Assembly (NCBI RefSeq): GCF_963517015.1
Contig: NZ_CAUQDV010000001.1
Span: 2,114,001 to 2,178,000 of the forward strand
From: an uncultured Devosia sp.
GTDB lineage: Bacteria; Pseudomonadota; Alphaproteobacteria; Rhizobiales; Devosiaceae
Length of the DNA: 64,000 bases
Direction: 5' to 3'
Positions 8,412-16,248 of this stretch are shown piece after piece. The position numbers and the translations under genes were made by a program. Below the pieces are notes generated by a model that was not told the DNA's origin, did no database searches, and saw nothing but the letters and a program-made list of their open reading frames with translations. Position 1 is the stretch's first letter; each line of letters starts with the position of its first letter.

Positions 8412-9743
8412 CTAGTTCAGTGACTTTACCGGTTCGGCAAAGAGGTCGTATTCGTCGCTGTCGGTGACCAGAACGTCGACCATGTCGCCGATCTTGATGC
8501 CGGTGGCATTGTTGACCACGACCTGGCCGTCGATTTCGGGTGCGTCCCACTTGGAGCGGGCGATAGCCTTGTTGGTCTCGGGCTGCACGTCGTCGACGAG
8601 AACCTGGATGGTGCGGCCGACCTTCTTGGCGAGCTGACCGGCAGAGACGTTCTGCGCCACTTCCATCAGCTGTTCCCAACGTTCCTGGGCGACGTCGTCG
8701 GGAACGATGCCTTCCAGTTCATTGGCCGGGGCGCCGGTGACGGGCTCGTATTTGAAGCAGCCGGCGCGGTCGATTTCGGCTTCCTCGATGAAGTCGAGCA
8801 TCATCTCGAAATCTTCCTCGGTTTCGCCCGGGAAGCCGACAATGAAATTGGAGCGGACGGTCAGGTCCGGGACCTGGCGCTTCCAGTCGAGAATGCGGTT
8901 GAGCGTCTTTTCCTGATGCGCCGGGCGGCGCATGGCCTTCAGCACCTTGGGCGAAGCGTGCTGGAAGGGGATGTCGAGATAGGGCAGCACGAGGCCGTCC
9001 GACATCAGCTCCATGACGGCGTCGACATGGGGGTAGGGATAGACATAGTGCAGGCGCACCCAGGCGCCGAACTGGCCGAGTTCCTTGGCCAGGTCGTAGA
9101 ACTTGGCCTTGACCGGGCGGCCGCGGTAATTGCTCTCGGCATATTTGATGTCGAGGCCATAAGCGGACGTGTCCTGGGAAATGACCAGCAGTTCCTTGGC
9201 GCCGGAGCGGACAAGACCTTCGGCTTCGGCCAGAATGCCGCCGGCGGGCCGGCTGGCGAGATCGCCGCGGATCTGGGGGATGATGCAGAAGGAGCAGCGG
9301 TTGTTGCAGCCTTCGGAAATCTTGAGATAGGCGTAGTGGCGCGGCGTGAGCTTGAGGCTCTGCTCGGGCACGAGGTCGACGAATTTGTTGGGGACCGGCG
9401 GCAGGTGTTCATGCACCGCCGAAACCACGTCCTCATATTGATGCGGGCCGGTGATCGCCAACACATTGGGATGGGTCTCGCGGATCATCGATTCCTCGAC
9501 GCCCAGGCAGCCGGTCACGATGACGCGACCATTTTCATTGAGGGCCTCGCCAATGGCTTCGAGCGATTCCTGCTTGGCGGAATCGAGGAAGCCGCAGGTG
9601 TTGACGAGCACGATGTCAGCGCCCGCATAGTCGCGGCTGAACGAATAGCCCTGCGAGCGCAGCGTGGACATGATGCGTTCGCTATCGACAAGGGCTTTGG
9701 GGCAGCCGAGGCTGACGAGGCCAATTTTTGGCGCTTGGCTCAT
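8412..9743 (-). CDS. rimO: Ribosomal protein S12 methylthiotransferase RimO
   Basis: A 443-residue radical-SAM enzyme that adds a methylthio group to the conserved aspartate of ribosomal protein S12. The N-terminal UPF0004 domain has the three cluster cysteines Cys14 (SLGCPKALVD), Cys50 (NTCGF) and Cys79 (TGCLG). The radical-SAM motif is CNNRCSFC, Cys146/150/153. The C-terminal TRAM domain spans about residues 375-443 and ends in DEYDLFAEPVKSLN. SLGCPKALVDSE distinguishes RimO from MiaB. It has its own terminator and stands alone. Confidence 0.96.
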   Translation of the reverse strand: MSQAPKIGLVSLGCPKALVDSERIMSTLRSQGYSFSRDYAGADIVLVNTCGFLDSAKQESLEAIGEALNENGRVIVTGCLGVEESMIRETHPNVLAITGPHQYEDVVSAVHEHLPPVPNKFVDLVPEQSLKLTPRHYAYLKISEGCNNRCSFCIIPQIRGDLASRPAGGILAEAEGLVRSGAKELLVISQDTSAYGLDIKYAESNYRGRPVKAKFYDLAKELGQFGAWVRLHYVYPYPHVDAVMELMSDGLVLPYLDIPFQHASPKVLKAMRRPAHQEKTLNRILDWKRQVPDLTVRSNFIVGFPGETEEDFEMMLDFIEEAEIDRAGCFKYEPVTGAPANELEGIVPDDVAQERWEQLMEVAQNVSAGQLAKKVGRTIQVLVDDVQPETNKAIARSKWDAPEIDGQVVVNNATGIKIGDMVDVLVTDSDEYDLFAEPVKSLN

Positions 9744-9999
9744 GTGAGCAAGTATTCCAATGTAGGATAAGTTGGCGGCGTCATACAGCCAATTTGACGG
9801 TTACGCAATGATACCGCCTCCCGCAGGGCGCGGGGCTGATGTTCCGATTCCGGCGAACAGATGTCCTTGTATGTTCGCTTTAGTGAACAGTGCTTCCGTG
9901 ATTGGGCTGGTTCTGGCGTGCAACCGTTTGCTTTAGTGCGCTTTGTCCATTGCGCCGGTTGGGGTGGCGCAGCGTCCCAATGCTCAAAGGAGCACCAAC

Positions 10000-10374
10000 A
10001 TGTTCGACCGTCTCTCCGCTTACGCGCCGCAGGCCCTCGCCGCGCTGCGCATCATCTCGGCCCTGCTGTTCATCGCCCATGGTACTCAGAAGGTCCTCGG
10101 CTTCCCCGAAGGCATGTTGCCGCCGGTTGGCAGCATCTTCTGGTTTGCCGGTATCATCGAAATCGTCACCGGCGTGCTGATCGCCGTGGGCTTCTTCACC
10201 CGCCCGGCCGCCTTCCTCGCTTCGGGCACCATGGCCGTCGCCTATTGGATGGCTCACGCGCCGTCCAACTTCCTGCCCGTCCTCAATGGCGGCGACGCAG
10301 CAATCCTGTTCTGCTTCGTGTTCCTGTATCTGGTTTTCTCGGGTCCGGGCGCCTGGAGCGTCAACAAGCACTAA
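10000..10374 (+). CDS. DoxX-family membrane protein
   Basis: A 124-residue inner-membrane protein with four predicted helices. LRIISALLFIAHGTQKVLGF near the start and GFFTRPAAFLASGTMAVAY in the middle are typical of the DoxX family. Some members act in redox balance or detoxification with partner proteins; this one has no such partner beside it. The ATG at 10000 follows AAAGGAGC, so the 19 extra residues of the longer open frame are not used. A strong terminator follows. Confidence 0.88.
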   Translation: MFDRLSAYAPQALAALRIISALLFIAHGTQKVLGFPEGMLPPVGSIFWFAGIIEIVTGVLIAVGFFTRPAAFLASGTMAVAYWMAHAPSNFLPVLNGGDAAILFCFVFLYLVFSGPGAWSVNKH

Positions 10375-10395
10375 GCTTGTGAGCTGAAATGAAAG

Positions 10396-10430
10396 AGGCC
10401 GCCGTGACATGTGTCGCGGCGGCCTTTTTG
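10396..10430 (+). terminator. Terminator between doxX and the DUF4282 gene
   Basis: AGGCCGCCG (10396-10404) pairs with CGGCGGCCT (10417-10425); an inner stem GACA/TGTC extends the hairpin. TTTTTGTTTT follows on the forward strand. The genes on both sides converge here, so it may stop transcription from both. Confidence 0.88.
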
Positions 10431-10451
10431 TTTTGTGGACCTGCCTGACGG

Positions 10452-11015
10452 TCAGGTGACGTTCTTGGGCGGTGGCGTGCGCTTGGCGGTGCGGCGCGGC
10501 TTGGCGAAGACTTCGCCGGAAGTCGTGGCCGGGGCGCGGGTGCTGTCCGTTGGTGCCGGCATGTCGGGAATGATCGGGCTGGTGGGCGCGACATAGGGAG
10601 CCGGGTCCGTGGCCGGGGTGATATATTCGTCGGCCTCGGCATAGTCGCGGTCATCGCCTTCCTCGGCGAGATCGCGGATGGCGTCGCGCACTTCATCGAG
10701 CAGGGAGGCCGAAAAGCGCGAGCGGTTGACCGTGTCGCCGGTGACTTCATGGGTCTTGAACCAGACCAGCAGCGCTTCGCAGAGGATGCGCAGGCCGACG
10801 AAGGACAAAAGGCCAAAGACCACGATTTCGAGCAGGCCCCAGAGGCCGTTGCCGAAACCAAAGCCAAAGCTCCAGAACAGATGGCTGACGGCCCAGAGCA
10901 GAATGCCGGCCAAGCCAAGCGCGTAAAGGATCGGCACCAGCTTGGGCGACAGGATCGCGTCGAGCTTGAAGAGGGTTTGCCGCGTGAAAAGGCGTTTCAG
11001 GTCATCCAGCGTCAT
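10452..11015 (-). CDS. DUF4282-type membrane protein
   Basis: A 187-residue protein. It opens MTLDDLKRLFTRQTLFKLDA, and two membrane segments follow (about residues 28-48 and 58-85), the second reading LLEIVVFGLLSFVGLRILCEALLVWFKTHE. This is the DUF4282 pattern. The C-terminal 100 residues are an acidic linker and then a Pro/Thr-rich, finally basic tail (TAKRTPPPKNVT), probably disordered in the cytoplasm. The ATG at 11015 has GGAG seven bases upstream and is preferred to 11027. Function unknown. It is probably co-directional with lipB upstream (27 bases). Confidence 0.78.
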   Translation of the reverse strand: MTLDDLKRLFTRQTLFKLDAILSPKLVPILYALGLAGILLWAVSHLFWSFGFGFGNGLWGLLEIVVFGLLSFVGLRILCEALLVWFKTHEVTGDTVNRSRFSASLLDEVRDAIRDLAEEGDDRDYAEADEYITPATDPAPYVAPTSPIIPDMPAPTDSTRAPATTSGEVFAKPRRTAKRTPPPKNVT

Positions 11016-11042
11016 CTTGATCTCCAAGGCTCGATTCTGTCG

Positions 11043-11807
11043 TTATGCAACTTGGCCATGCGAGGTGCGGCTGACAAGGCTTTCCTCGCCCGCTGCGACG
11101 GTGGGACCGAAGCGGTTCTCGAAAGCGGCGCGCAGCACCGAATCGACTTCGGCCATGGAAAGCAGCTGGCCGAGGTCCTCGAAACTGGTGACGCCCTGGT
11201 CGGTGATGCCGCAGGGCACGATGCCGTCGTAGTGGGACAGATCGGGCGCGACATTGAGGGAAATGCCGTGGAAGGTCACCCATTTGGAGACGCGCACGCC
11301 GATGGCGGCGATCTTGTCTTCCTTGAGCACGCCCTTGTCGGGGCGCTTGACCCAGACGCCAATGCGACCCTCGCGGCGTTCGCCGGTGATGTTGTGGGCG
11401 GCAAGAGTATCGATGACCCAGTCTTCCAGCCCCTGGACGAGGCAGCGGATGTCGCGGCCGCGCCGGGTGAGGTCGAGCATGACATAGGCCACGCGCTGGC
11501 CGGGGCCATGATAGGTGTATTGCCCGCCGCGGCCGGCGTCATAGACCGGAAAGCGGTCCGACAGCAGGTCATCGGCGACGGCGGATGTGCCGGCGGTATA
11601 GAGTGGCGGATGTTCGAGCAGCCAGATGGCTTCCTCGGCCTCGCCCGCGGCTATGGCGGCAGCGCGGGCCTTCATGGCGTCCAGTGCAACGAGGTAGGGC
11701 ACGGGCTCGGCGGAAATGATCCACTGTACGGGTCGCGCGTCATTGCGTGCCAGTTTGACGCTGGTTTCGCAGGTTTCGCCGTCTGAAATTAACGCTTCCA
11801 TAACCAT
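11043..11807 (-). CDS. lipB: Octanoyl-[acyl-carrier-protein]:protein transferase LipB
   Basis: A 254-residue cytosolic enzyme that transfers octanoyl groups from ACP to lipoyl domains, the first step of lipoate synthesis (LipA does the second). The signature RGGQYTYHGPGQ is at residues 93-104. The catalytic pair Lys165 (KIAAIGV) and Cys199 (IVPCGI) keep the 34-residue spacing of the E. coli enzyme (Lys135/Cys169). The start may instead be the second Met at 11801. An N-terminal extension of about 25 residues is longer than in E. coli but common in this class. Confidence 0.95.
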   Translation of the reverse strand: MVMEALISDGETCETSVKLARNDARPVQWIISAEPVPYLVALDAMKARAAAIAAGEAEEAIWLLEHPPLYTAGTSAVADDLLSDRFPVYDAGRGGQYTYHGPGQRVAYVMLDLTRRGRDIRCLVQGLEDWVIDTLAAHNITGERREGRIGVWVKRPDKGVLKEDKIAAIGVRVSKWVTFHGISLNVAPDLSHYDGIVPCGITDQGVTSFEDLGQLLSMAEVDSVLRAAFENRFGPTVAAGEESLVSRTSHGQVA

Positions 11808-11880
11808 GACTACCGGACACTTGGAGTAACAGATTCAGCGGGTGCCCTGTGCAGCCCGCCGCGGGGTTTTGTATCTATCT

Positions 11881-12114
11881 ATGAGCACTCTGGACAATAT
11901 TGAAGTGGACATCACGGTCGAGCTGGGTGCGACGACCCTGCCGATCCATCACCTGCTGCGGCTGGGTCGCGGCGCGGTGATCGAGCTTGATGCCTCGGAA
12001 AACGATCCGCTCAACATCTATGCAAATAGCACATTGATCGCCCATGGCGAGGTGAGCGTCGAAGACGGCCAGCTGCGCGTGATGGTGTCCGAAAAAATCT
12101 TCAAACGCGGCTAG
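11881..12114 (+). CDS. FliN-like (SpoA domain) small protein
   Basis: A 77-residue protein consisting only of a SpoA/FliMN-C domain. Landmarks are VDITVELGATTLPIHHLLRLGRGAVIELD, then LNIYANSTLIAHGEVSVEDGQLRVMVSE, which is the FliN core. FliN forms the flagellar C-ring switch. Classical FliN proteins have an extra N-terminal part and sit among flagellar genes; this one is alone, divergent from lipB and next to tRNA-Leu. It may be an alternative switch component, or a FliN paralogue outside the flagellum. The ribosome site is weak; upstream codons to 11842 are open, but the domain starts at this ATG. Confidence 0.85.
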   Translation: MSTLDNIEVDITVELGATTLPIHHLLRLGRGAVIELDASENDPLNIYANSTLIAHGEVSVEDGQLRVMVSEKIFKRG

Positions 12115-12126
12115 ATACGCCGCCTC

Positions 12127-12250
12127 TTCGTTCATGCCGGCCTGCAAGCCGCCATTTCCTGCGCTTCCGGTGCTCACGTACTCATGTACGCTGCGCTCCG
12201 GTTCTCGGAAACGGCGCCTTTCGACTCGGCCTGAACGAAGATCCGGCATA
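12127..12250. repeat. Imperfect inverted repeat in the FliN-tRNA gap
   Basis: The 312-base gap between the FliN-like gene and tRNA-Leu holds no gene I can support. TTCGTTCA (12127-12134) pairs with TGAACGAA (12232-12239). Between them is a block with CACGTAC-TCAT-GTACGCTG at its centre, flanked by related CTTCCGG/CTCCGG stretches. I recall similar GCTCACGTAC...GTACGCT blocks as common intergenic elements in Rhizobiales. Only one copy is visible here. Confidence 0.45.
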
Positions 12251-12426
12251 TCTAGTGCCACACGCGCGGCATAGCTGGGGGCGTCCGTTATCAGTCCCGA
12301 TATGTCGGTTCGACGACAGTTTCCAACAGGCGCGTTGAAAATCTCGATTTAGGCGCTTGAGGTTATGAAAGACCTTTGCTACATCCCCACTCGCTTCGAC
12401 CCGCTGGGTTGAGGCGCTACCAGAAT

Positions 12427-12513
12427 GCGGTCGTGGCGGAATTGGTAGACGCGCAGCGTTGAGGTCGCTGTGCCCGAAAGGGCGTGGAAGTTCGAGTCTT
12501 CTCGACCGCACCA
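12427..12513 (+). tRNA. tRNA-Leu (anticodon GAG), CCA encoded
   Basis: An 87-base cloverleaf. The acceptor arm GCGGTCG (12427-12433) pairs with CGACCGC (12503-12509), followed by discriminator A and an encoded CCA. The D-loop contains AATTGGTAGACGC. The anticodon stem CAGCG/CGCTG encloses the loop TTGAGGT, giving anticodon GAG. A long variable arm and TTCGAGT in the T-arm fit a class II leucine tRNA reading CUC and CUU. A terminator follows 20 bases later. Confidence 0.97.
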
Positions 12514-12532
12514 TCATCTCCGGATGAAACGA

Positions 12533-12564
12533 AAAAAGCCTTCCTTCGGGAAGGCTTTTTTGTT
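12533..12564 (+). terminator. Rho-independent terminator of tRNA-Leu
   Basis: AAAAAGCCTTCC (12533-12544), loop TTCG, GGAAGGCTTTTT (12549-12560), then TTG and more T. A classical intrinsic terminator placed just after the tRNA. Confidence 0.93.
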
Positions 12565-12584
12565 TTTGGCAGCCAGCCAAGCAA

Positions 12585-12609
12585 AAGGGCCACCCGATGG
12601 GTGGCCCTT
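12585..12609 (-). terminator. Terminator of the small lipoprotein gene
   Basis: AAGGGCCACCC (12585-12595) pairs with GGGTGGCCCTT (12599-12609). Read on the reverse strand it is followed by TTGCTTGG, and it starts 13 bases after the stop of the reverse-strand gene. Confidence 0.75.
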
Positions 12610-12621
12610 GGTATTCTCGCC

Positions 12622-12795
12622 TTAGCTGGCGGGAGCCACCGGGGCGGGCTCGGCAGGAGCCGGGGTGGTGGCCGGCGCAGCAGGCGCGGCATCGGCGGGT
12701 GGGGTGGCGCCACCAGCCGGCGGGGCATCACCGCCGCAAGCGGCCAGGGTGAGAGCAGCGACGATTGCCAGCGGGGCAAGCAAGGTCTTCGACAT
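12622..12795 (-). CDS. Small Ala/Pro-rich lipoprotein
   Basis: A 57-residue predicted lipoprotein. The short lysine-containing start MSKTLLAPLAIVAALTLAAC ends in a lipobox (LAAC), with Cys20 as the acylated residue. The rest is a low-complexity tail of Ala, Pro, Gly and Thr. The ATG at 12795 has AAGGAG in front of it, so I do not use the longer frame from 12837. Many Rhizobiales carry such tiny lipoproteins of unknown role, perhaps periplasmic spacers. It is framed by its own terminator. Confidence 0.78.
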   Translation of the reverse strand: MSKTLLAPLAIVAALTLAACGGDAPPAGGATPPADAAPAAPATTPAPAEPAPVAPAS

Positions 12796-12884
12796 GGGAT
12801 CTCCTTGGATTGTATCTCTGTTGATCTTGGTCTTCACAACGCCGAGAGCTAAGCGGTGCTTTGAGGCAAAGATGGGGCTGGAAT

Positions 12885-13256
12885 TCAGCCATCCTGAGAC
12901 GATTTGGTCGGTCTTTGCTCCAACAGCGATTTCGGCGCCTTGTGCCGCCAGCCATCCTCGATACGCAGGGACAGCTCCTCGTCACCGATCCGGTCGAGCC
13001 GGATCAGGACAGCGGCATGACCGACATAATGCTCGGTCTCGAAATAGGTTTCGGGCGATATCTCCATCAGCAAGGTCTTCTGCTCGGGTGGGCAGAGCAG
13101 AACGAGCACCTGAGGCTCGCGCAAGCGCATGAAGCTCTTGTCGCGGACCTTGAGGGCAGGGGTGCCATAGCTGGTGGAGCGGGTGATGCCGGGCAGGTCG
13201 CGCGCCTCTGCCAGTTGCTCGATGCGGGCGAAGGCCTCGTCGAGGTCGTTACTCAT
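12885..13256 (-). CDS. MmcQ/YjbR-family protein
   Basis: A 123-residue cytosolic protein with the MmcQ/YjbR alpha/beta fold. Landmarks are STSYGTPALKVRDKSFMRL (residues 28-46), LVLLCPPEQKTLLMEISPETYFETEHYVGHAAVLIRLD, then the C-terminal WRHKAPKSLL, which is the classic end of this family. The fold resembles DNA-binding CyaY-like proteins, but no activity is established. It is divergent from mgtE, with about 100 bases between the starts. Confidence 0.88.
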   Translation of the reverse strand: MSNDLDEAFARIEQLAEARDLPGITRSTSYGTPALKVRDKSFMRLREPQVLVLLCPPEQKTLLMEISPETYFETEHYVGHAAVLIRLDRIGDEELSLRIEDGWRHKAPKSLLEQRPTKSSQDG

Positions 13257-13360
13257 GATTGCATAACCTCTTCAATTGTCTGCGCCCAAGTCTGGCGGTT
13301 TGCATGGCGATTGGCTACAGGTTGGCCTGCCCCCAAAATTCTGACGCCAAAGGGCTTCCA

Positions 13361-14776
13361 ATGAGCACAGATCCAGAGATGGCCCCCGACCTCGAGGTCG
13401 GGATCGACAGCAATGCGTTCCGCGACAGCGAAGACCGCATCAGTCCGCTCTGGCTTGAACGCTTGCGGGCCTATTTGGCTGCCGGACGCGACGATGATGT
13501 CGCAACCGTGGTCGAGCCACTGCATGCCGCCGACCTGGGCGACGTGCTGGAATCGCTCGAAGCGGAAGAGCGGCTGCATCTGGTGCGGCTGCTGGGCGAC
13601 CGTTTCGACTATTCGGCGCTGACCGAGGTCGATGAATCCGTCCGCATGGAGATGATGGACGAGATCTCCAATGCCGATATCGCGCGCGGCGTGGCGCAGC
13701 TCGACAGCGACGACGCGGTGGCGATTCTCGAAGACCTCGAGCAGGAGGACCGCGACGAGGTTCTGGCCAAGCTGCCGACCTTCGAGCGGCTCAGCCTCAA
13801 GCGCAGTCTCGATTTCCCCGAGGATTCCGCCGGCAGGCGGATGCAGACCGATTTCATCGCCATTCCGCCGTTCTGGACGGTGGGGCAAACGATCGACTAT
13901 CTGCGCAGCGAAAAGGATCTGCCGGACGAATTCTACCAGATCTATGTGGTGGATGCGTCCTATCAGGTGCTGGGCACGATCCCGCTCGACAAGTTCCTGC
14001 GGGCCAAGCGCGCCACCTCGATCGAAGCGCTGATGAACAGCAATCTGGTGCTGGTCGATGCCAACGAGGACCAGGAAGAAGCAGCGCGCGACTTCGAGCG
14101 CTATGACCTTGTCGAAGTGGGCGTGGTGGACGAAAGCAAGCGCCTCGTCGGCGTTTTGACCATCGACGATATCGTCGACGTCATCCACGAAGAGGCCGAC
14201 GAGGACATCAAGCTGCTGGCCGGCGTGGGCGACGAGGATATTTCCGACTCGACCGCGGATACTGTGCGCAGCCGTGTGCCCTGGCTGGTGGTGAATCTTG
14301 TCGCCGCCGTCTGCGTGTCGCTGGTGATCGGGCTGTTCAATGCGACGATCGAACAGATGGTGTCGCTGGCCGTGCTGATGCCCATCGTGGCATCGATGGG
14401 TGGCAATGCGGGCACTCAGACCATGACGGTGACGGTGCGGGCGCTCGCCATGCGCGAGTTGGACGGACGGCGCATGCGGCGGCTGATCACCCGCGAAATG
14501 GTGGTTGGGCTGGTCAATGGCATCATCTTCGCCATCCTGATCGGGCTGGTGACCTGGGTGCGTTTCGGTAATTCAGGGTTGGGCATCGTGATCGGCCTGG
14601 CCATGATCACCAATATGATGGTGGCCGGAACGGCAGGCATTCTCATTCCGATCATGCTGGACAAGTTCAAGGCCGACCCGGCGATTGCCTCAGCGGTTTT
14701 CGTGACGACGATCACCGACGTCGTCGGATTTTTTGCCTTCCTCGGCATTGCCGGCCTGTGGTTCGGCCTGTTCTAG
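13361..14776 (+). CDS. mgtE: Magnesium transporter MgtE
   Basis: A 471-residue Mg2+ channel/transporter of the inner membrane. The cytosolic N domain (about 20-140) has the repeated acidic helices LHAADLGDVLESLEAEERL and AVAILEDLEQEDRDEVLAKL. A tandem CBS domain (about 145-270) contains FYQIYVVDASYQVLGTIPL and the DDIVDVIHEEADEDIKLLAGV plug-helix segment. Five membrane helices follow, with VLMPIVASMGGNAGTQTMTV, the conserved pore block. The N and CBS domains sense cytosolic Mg2+. The longer frame to 13259 overlaps the divergent gene's start; ATG 13361 begins the normal N-terminus, though its ribosome site is poor. Confidence 0.95.
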   Translation: MSTDPEMAPDLEVGIDSNAFRDSEDRISPLWLERLRAYLAAGRDDDVATVVEPLHAADLGDVLESLEAEERLHLVRLLGDRFDYSALTEVDESVRMEMMDEISNADIARGVAQLDSDDAVAILEDLEQEDRDEVLAKLPTFERLSLKRSLDFPEDSAGRRMQTDFIAIPPFWTVGQTIDYLRSEKDLPDEFYQIYVVDASYQVLGTIPLDKFLRAKRATSIEALMNSNLVLVDANEDQEEAARDFERYDLVEVGVVDESKRLVGVLTIDDIVDVIHEEADEDIKLLAGVGDEDISDSTADTVRSRVPWLVVNLVAAVCVSLVIGLFNATIEQMVSLAVLMPIVASMGGNAGTQTMTVTVRALAMRELDGRRMRRLITREMVVGLVNGIIFAILIGLVTWVRFGNSGLGIVIGLAMITNMMVAGTAGILIPIMLDKFKADPAIASAVFVTTITDVVGFFAFLGIAGLWFGLF

Positions 14777-14871
14777 CGACTGGATAAAATGCCGGATATC
14801 GCGGAGATCGGGACTTAACTGTGGCCTTCGGGTGGCTGTGGAGCGTTGCAACTTTGCCGCTTGTAAACCAT

Positions 14872-14887
14872 TTATGACGCAGTTAAC
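14872..14887 (+). promoter_or_regulatory. Possible CtrA-type box upstream of a micro-ORF
   Basis: TTAT, seven bases, then TTAAC: one mismatch from the CtrA consensus TTAA-N7-TTAA(C). It lies about 70 bases before the start codon at 14958. The mgtE-GST gap otherwise shows only the micro-ORF and a terminator. Confidence 0.4.
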
Positions 14888-14957
14888 GATTTGCTACCGG
14901 GTGCAGCAGGCGTGCAACGCAGCAAGGCCCGGAGTGAACGGCTGACAAGGAGCGAAC

Positions 14958-15065
14958 ATGCGTAGTCAACCGAAGAACGTCGCAAACATGTGGCGTGCCG
15001 CGAGCTGGACACTGGTTTGCCTGTTGTCCATGGGATTGGTTTTCTCCGTTATTGCAGGTGTGTAA
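14958..15065 (+). CDS. 35-residue single-helix membrane micro-protein
   Basis: A short frame ATG(14958)-TAA(15065) with AAGGAGCG eight bases ahead. It encodes a basic start MRSQPKNVANMWRAAS and one hydrophobic helix TLVCLLSMGLVFSVIAGV reaching the C-terminus. A strong terminator closes the transcript 34 bases later. Ribosome site, start, stop and terminator fit a real monocistronic gene of about 180 bases. No family is recognised. Small single-helix proteins often regulate larger membrane complexes, but that is only analogy. Confidence 0.6.
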   Translation: MRSQPKNVANMWRAASWTLVCLLSMGLVFSVIAGV

Positions 15066-15098
15066 GACGCACTAGAGTTATTCACTGACAGCCATTTG

Positions 15099-15133
15099 GA
15101 AGGGCGCCCAAGTTGATGGGCGCCCTTCCTTTT
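15099..15133 (+). terminator. Terminator of the micro-ORF transcript
   Basis: GAAGGGCGCCCA (15099-15110) and TGGGCGCCCTTC (15117-15128) form a 12-base perfect stem, loop AGTTGA, followed by CTTTTCTC. It ends 16 bases before the GST start. Confidence 0.8.
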
Positions 15134-15148
15134 CTCGGGGAGCGTTTG

Positions 15149-15826
15149 ATGAAGCTGCTGATCGGCAATCGCAATTATTCCACCTGGTCGCTGCGGCCCT
15201 GGCTGGTGCTGAAACACTTCGGCATTCCGTTCGAGGACGAGGTGCTGCAGCTGGCGGGCGAGGGCTGGCGGGAGAATCTGGCAGCACGGTCGCCGACCGG
15301 CAAGGTGCCGGTGTTGGTTGACGGCGATCTGGTCGTGCCCGAGACGATTGCGATCGTGGAATATCTGGCGGACCGGTTTCCGGAGAAAGCGATCTGGCCG
15401 GCCGACATCAGTCAACGGGCCAAGGCGCGCGCCGCGGCGGCCGAGATGCATTCGAGCTTTGGCTCGCTGCGCAGCCATGCGCCGATGAACCTGCGGGCAG
15501 AGCATCCGGGCAAGGTCAGCGTGGATTCGGTGGCCAAGGATCTCCATCGCCTCGAAACGCTGTGGGGCGAGCTGTTGAGCGCGTCGGGCGGGCCATTCCT
15601 GTTTGGAGAGTTCACGGCTGCCGATGCGATGTTTGCGCCGGTAGCGACGCGCATCCGCACCTATGCGCTTCCAGTCTCGGATCTTGCATCGGGCTATGTC
15701 GAGGCTATCTATGCGCTGCCGGCTTTCCAAGAATGGCTGATGCTGGCGCTGCGCGAGCCCTGGATCGTGGACGACGACGAGATCGACGTCATCCAGGGCC
15801 GTGTCAAACCGGGAACTCTTGTATGA
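15149..15826 (+). CDS. Glutathione S-transferase family protein
   Basis: A 225-residue soluble protein. The N-terminal thioredoxin-like domain has LLIGNRNYSTWSLRPWLVLK (Ser/Trp active-site region), GKVPVLVDGDLVVPETIAIVEYL (the cis-Pro and the glutathione-gamma-Glu contact ETIAI), and a helical C-terminal domain from about residue 90. It resembles the YfcF/zeta-like GSTs that often act in isomerisation or peroxide detoxification; the substrate is unknown. The start at 15149 has GGGGAGCG upstream. Its stop overlaps the DUF1489 start (ATGA), so the two are co-translated. Confidence 0.88.
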   Translation: MKLLIGNRNYSTWSLRPWLVLKHFGIPFEDEVLQLAGEGWRENLAARSPTGKVPVLVDGDLVVPETIAIVEYLADRFPEKAIWPADISQRAKARAAAAEMHSSFGSLRSHAPMNLRAEHPGKVSVDSVAKDLHRLETLWGELLSASGGPFLFGEFTAADAMFAPVATRIRTYALPVSDLASGYVEAIYALPAFQEWLMLALREPWIVDDDEIDVIQGRVKPGTLV

Positions 15827-16248
15827 TCCATATGATCAAGCTCTGCGTCGGCGTTTCGAGCTACGAGGAGCTGGAAAGCTATCGCGACGAGCGCCATCAC
15901 TGGTGGGATGCCGACTATGGCACCGATGTGCATGTGCATCGCACACGCATGATGCCCAAGCGGGCCGCCGAGATGGAAGGCCTGAGCTCGATCTACTGGG
16001 TGATTGCCGGGCAGGTGGTGTGCCGCCAGCCGATCCTGCGGTTGGCCAAATTCACCAATGCCGAGGGTATCGACTATTGCGATATCATCATGGCGCCGGA
16101 CATGGTGCGGACCGTGCCCTATCCCAAGCGACCGTTCCAGGGCTGGCGCTATCTGCGCCCAGAGGATGCGCCGCCTGATCTGGGTGCCAATGAAAATGCC
16201 GAATCCATGGCGCTGGCGGCCGACCTGGCCAAGCTGGGACTGATCTAG
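15823..16248 (+). CDS. DUF1489 family protein
   Basis: A 141-residue protein of a family restricted largely to Alphaproteobacteria. It begins MIHMIKLCVGVSSYEELESY and contains HVHRTRMMPKRAAEMEGLSS, YWVIAGQVVCRQPIL and the conserved RPFQGWRYLRPEDAPPDLG. No function is known for the family. It overlaps the GST stop by four bases (ATGA). Its own stop overlaps the end of the convergent GGDEF gene by four bases. Confidence 0.9.
   Translation: MIHMIKLCVGVSSYEELESYRDERHHWWDADYGTDVHVHRTRMMPKRAAEMEGLSSIYWVIAGQVVCRQPILRLAKFTNAEGIDYCDIIMAPDMVRTVPYPKRPFQGWRYLRPEDAPPDLGANENAESMALAADLAKLGLI

Noticed and set aside
9744..9999. Extra gene between rimO and doxX
   Set aside because: Short frames only, without a ribosome site or family resemblance; it looks like a promoter region.
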